NCBI RefSeq assembly: GCF_963855985.1
Contig: NC_087110.1
Coordinates: forward strand, 12,205,001 to 12,269,000
DNA length: 64,000 nt
Source of the DNA: Ostrinia nubilalis
Lineage: Eukaryota > Arthropoda > Insecta > Lepidoptera > Crambidae
Direction of reading: 5' to 3'
Below the pieces are notes generated by a model. It made no database searches. It was not told where the DNA came from and was given only the letters and a program-made list of their open reading frames with translations. Shown here in pieces: positions 53,601 through 56,600 of this stretch. Made by a program: the position numbers and the translations under genes. Within the stretch, counting starts at the first letter, position 1, and each line of letters opens with the position of its first letter.

Positions 53601-56600
53601 GTATTGTTTTAACGCACTATGCTAACGCACATAACCTAAGTGACCGGCTCATCTCTGTAAATGGCCTGGACGTGTCGCGGAGCCCACTCGCTGCAGCCGT
53701 TAGCGCTATCAAGAGCGCGCCCAAAGGTAACCTTACACAACAACACGTAGGAATAACGCACTTCTGTCAAAAGACTCCAAGTGTTGTGGCGTGACATCCA
53801 CTTCCCGCCGCTACAGCGCTAAAGGTATTGTTTTAACGCACTATGCTAACGCACATAGGCTAAGCGATCGGCTCAACTCCGTCAACGGGTTAAATGTATC
53901 GAAAAGCCCGCTCGCTGCAGCTGTGAGCGCTATCAAGAGTGCGCCCAAAGGTAACCTTACTTAACAGCACCTAGGAATAACGCACCTGCTAATAAACCGA
54001 TTCCCACAGCTGGCAGCAGCTCTTGATGATACTGAACTCATGGGTCTAGTAACATAGGAAAGACGACCAGCTCATCTCTGACAGGCGGGACTTGTCTCGG
54101 AGCCCCCTCACTGCTGCAGCTGTTAGCGCTATCAAGAGCGCTCCCAAAGGTAACCTTACACAACAACACGTAGGACTAACGCGCCTGTCAAAAAACTCCA
54201 TGTGTTGTGGCGTGAAATCCACTTCCCGCCGCTGCAGCGCTAAAGGTATTGTTTTAACGCACTATGCTAACGCACATGAGATAAGCGACCGACTCATCTC
54301 CGTCAACGGATTAGAAATATCGAGGAGCCCCTTCGCTGCGGCCGTTAGCGCTATCAAGAGCGCGCCCAAAGGTAAAGAGTAGTTATACTACTACGCATTA
54401 TTTCTAGGATTTGATGCGTTAGATCAACCCCCTAGGAGCGTGCCAAAAGGTACTTTTTAAAGCACCAAACCTAACAGACTTGCTATGAAGCGGGGTGTTG
54501 TCCACTCACCCTCACTGGTAGCTTCTCTTCTCACTCAATCACGAGTCTAGTCACATGTGCTAAGGAGCGCTGTAATCTTACTTAGAACTGTTCGCTCCTC
54601 GCCGCCAGCAACGGCTCTTGAATCCTAAACGTATTGTTTTAACGCACTATGCTAACGCACATGAGCTAAGTGACCGGCTCATCCCGTCAAAGGGTAAGAC
54701 GTGTCGCGGAGCTCCCTCGCTTGCTACTGTCGGACCTATTAAGAGCGCGCCGAAAAATCTTATACAACAAAACGTAGGACCACAGAATAATAATAAGTAC
54801 TACGTACAGAAGTTTTACTTCGCGAAGGTATTAAAAAAAATGTATGCTCAATGTCACTAACAATATGGTGTAATTTAGCCTGTCTCAAGAGTCAAGCACC
54901 ATTTTGTTGACAAACGTCAGTGATCGGCACTGCGCCGAAACTATAGGGCTGACTTCGGTAAAATGATGTGACGTGAGGTGCCAAACTGCGGAAAATGGCG
55001 GAGGAAATACATGATTTAGTTAGCATGAATTATCATGAATAATATTAACTACTTATTTACCTATCAGTGTCTTGAGGCAACTTAAAAAAGTACATTCTGT
55101 GTTTGTATTATTATTTAAGCAGTTAAATACTGCACAGTATTTAGTACACCATTTTCTTCCATCATACACAAGAATACGCGTGCGTGAGTCAATGTTCGCT
55201 CGTATGTGAGGCCTTGTCGAATCGTATCCTGTAGGTGGGCCATCGTGCGTGTTTTGTTTTCGATGTAAACTCGCGGAGATGAACAGGCCTGGTAGGACTA
55301 ACATGCCTGGCAATGGTTTCGATGTACGCGAAGACCATTTTCCGTTTCTTTTGCAGCGTCTCTTGATGCTTATTTTTTTAATTCAGCATTATAATAATCA
55401 ATAAAAAGATTGTTTTGGTGTTCTGAAACTAGGTAATCACTGTAATCATTGAGCTTGGAGTGAACAATTATTATGAGATATAAATAAACACTAGCAACAA
55501 CTAAACAAATAAACTCAACCTTCAGAACCTGATAAGGGTTATCGTAAATCAAATATATGAGTCTGTATTTGATTGAAGTAAAGTCATAATATTGTTCATT
55601 TGTGTAACATTAACCATTTAATCATAGTGAATAGAGCTCTATACAAGTATGCCTTAACGGATTTTTTTAATAATAAAGGAGACAAAACAGTGATTTTGAA
55701 ACGATATAACACAGTTTATCAGGTATTAAATATTATAAATGTGTCAGTTTTCTAAAAATAGAGCACTCTTTTTATCTTGCGTTTTCCATTTTGTTTTGTG
55801 TTATTGCTCTTTATGTGGTTTATTTGTTTTGACTTCAAGTCAGTAACCACCGTGTGGTTCTGGCAGGAAGAATAGGGACCACCCTCACATTCGATTTTAG
55901 ATTGGGGAAGTATTTTTTTGCTTTTGTTATAGTCGCTTCTATGGGAGAAAAAATACTTATGTGAACATAAGTCAGGCTTTCCAAACAAGGCCAAAGTGAA
56001 GAGTGTAGATCAAGTCCTCCATTTTGCTATGGTAAATTGTAGGGTTCATGAGAGAGATGGGGAGGCGTAGAGAAGGCGCTGGATGCAGGACGCCACCAAC
56101 CGGACGATGTGGAAGTCATTGGGGGAGGCCTATGTTTAGCAGTGGACGTCCTGTGGCTGAAATGATGATGATTATGAAATTGTAGTTAGTTTTCCTACAG
56201 TGGAGATATCTTTATTTACAATAAACAGAATTTTTTTTAAACTAAGGCAAACTTAACTCTAAACAAAATAAAAATATAAACTATATTATTATATTATTAT
56301 GAAGATGATGATGAAGTAGCTAATTATATTAAATTAAACTCTCCTTTGTTCCAGGAATTGTTACGATAGGTATCGCAAAACCTCTTCCCTGCAGTACGGT
56401 AGTGGGTGGGGAGAAAGCCAACGGACACAGTATGCAGAGTAGTCAGGTATGTACATTATTTACTTTAAACCTTATATACCTACATAAAATATTAGTCATT
56501 TCAATTTGATTACAATTTTTGAAAAAAAAATTGAAAATGCGTTCGTACCTAACGGAACGATTAATATGTTTTTTTAATCCAACACTTTTTTTTTATCTTG

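Larger units (their letters stand above)
45813..54757 (+). repeat. Array of about 35 exon 13 copies and fragments in intron 13
   Basis: Copies that include the 5' part of the exon: 46300-46457, 48303-48443, 49584-49724, 50869-51034, 51751-51914, 52761-52924, 53378-53541. Copies of the 3' half, from GDRLISVNG or just after it: 46541-46627, 46768-46854, 46950-47037, 48840-48926, 49061-49147, 50121-50207, 50342-50428, 51169-51255, 52052-52139, 53640-53726, 53864-53950, 54063-54150, 54284-54371, 54668-54757. Degenerate copies start near 45893, 51312 and 52197, and about ten short tails (ATTAAGAGCGC then AAAGGTA) fill gaps. Most keep a GT donor. Linkers of about 130 bp contain TATTGTTTTAACGCACTATG. 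Several units include an inverted RTE 3' fragment (46166, 48177, 49458, 50739, 53252). Confidence 0.92.

Noticed and set aside
45638..54757. Reading the array as one protein with many PDZ repeats.
   Set aside because: Linkers contain stops, most copies lack an in-phase acceptor and several are frameshifted; a simple concatenated reading is not supported.
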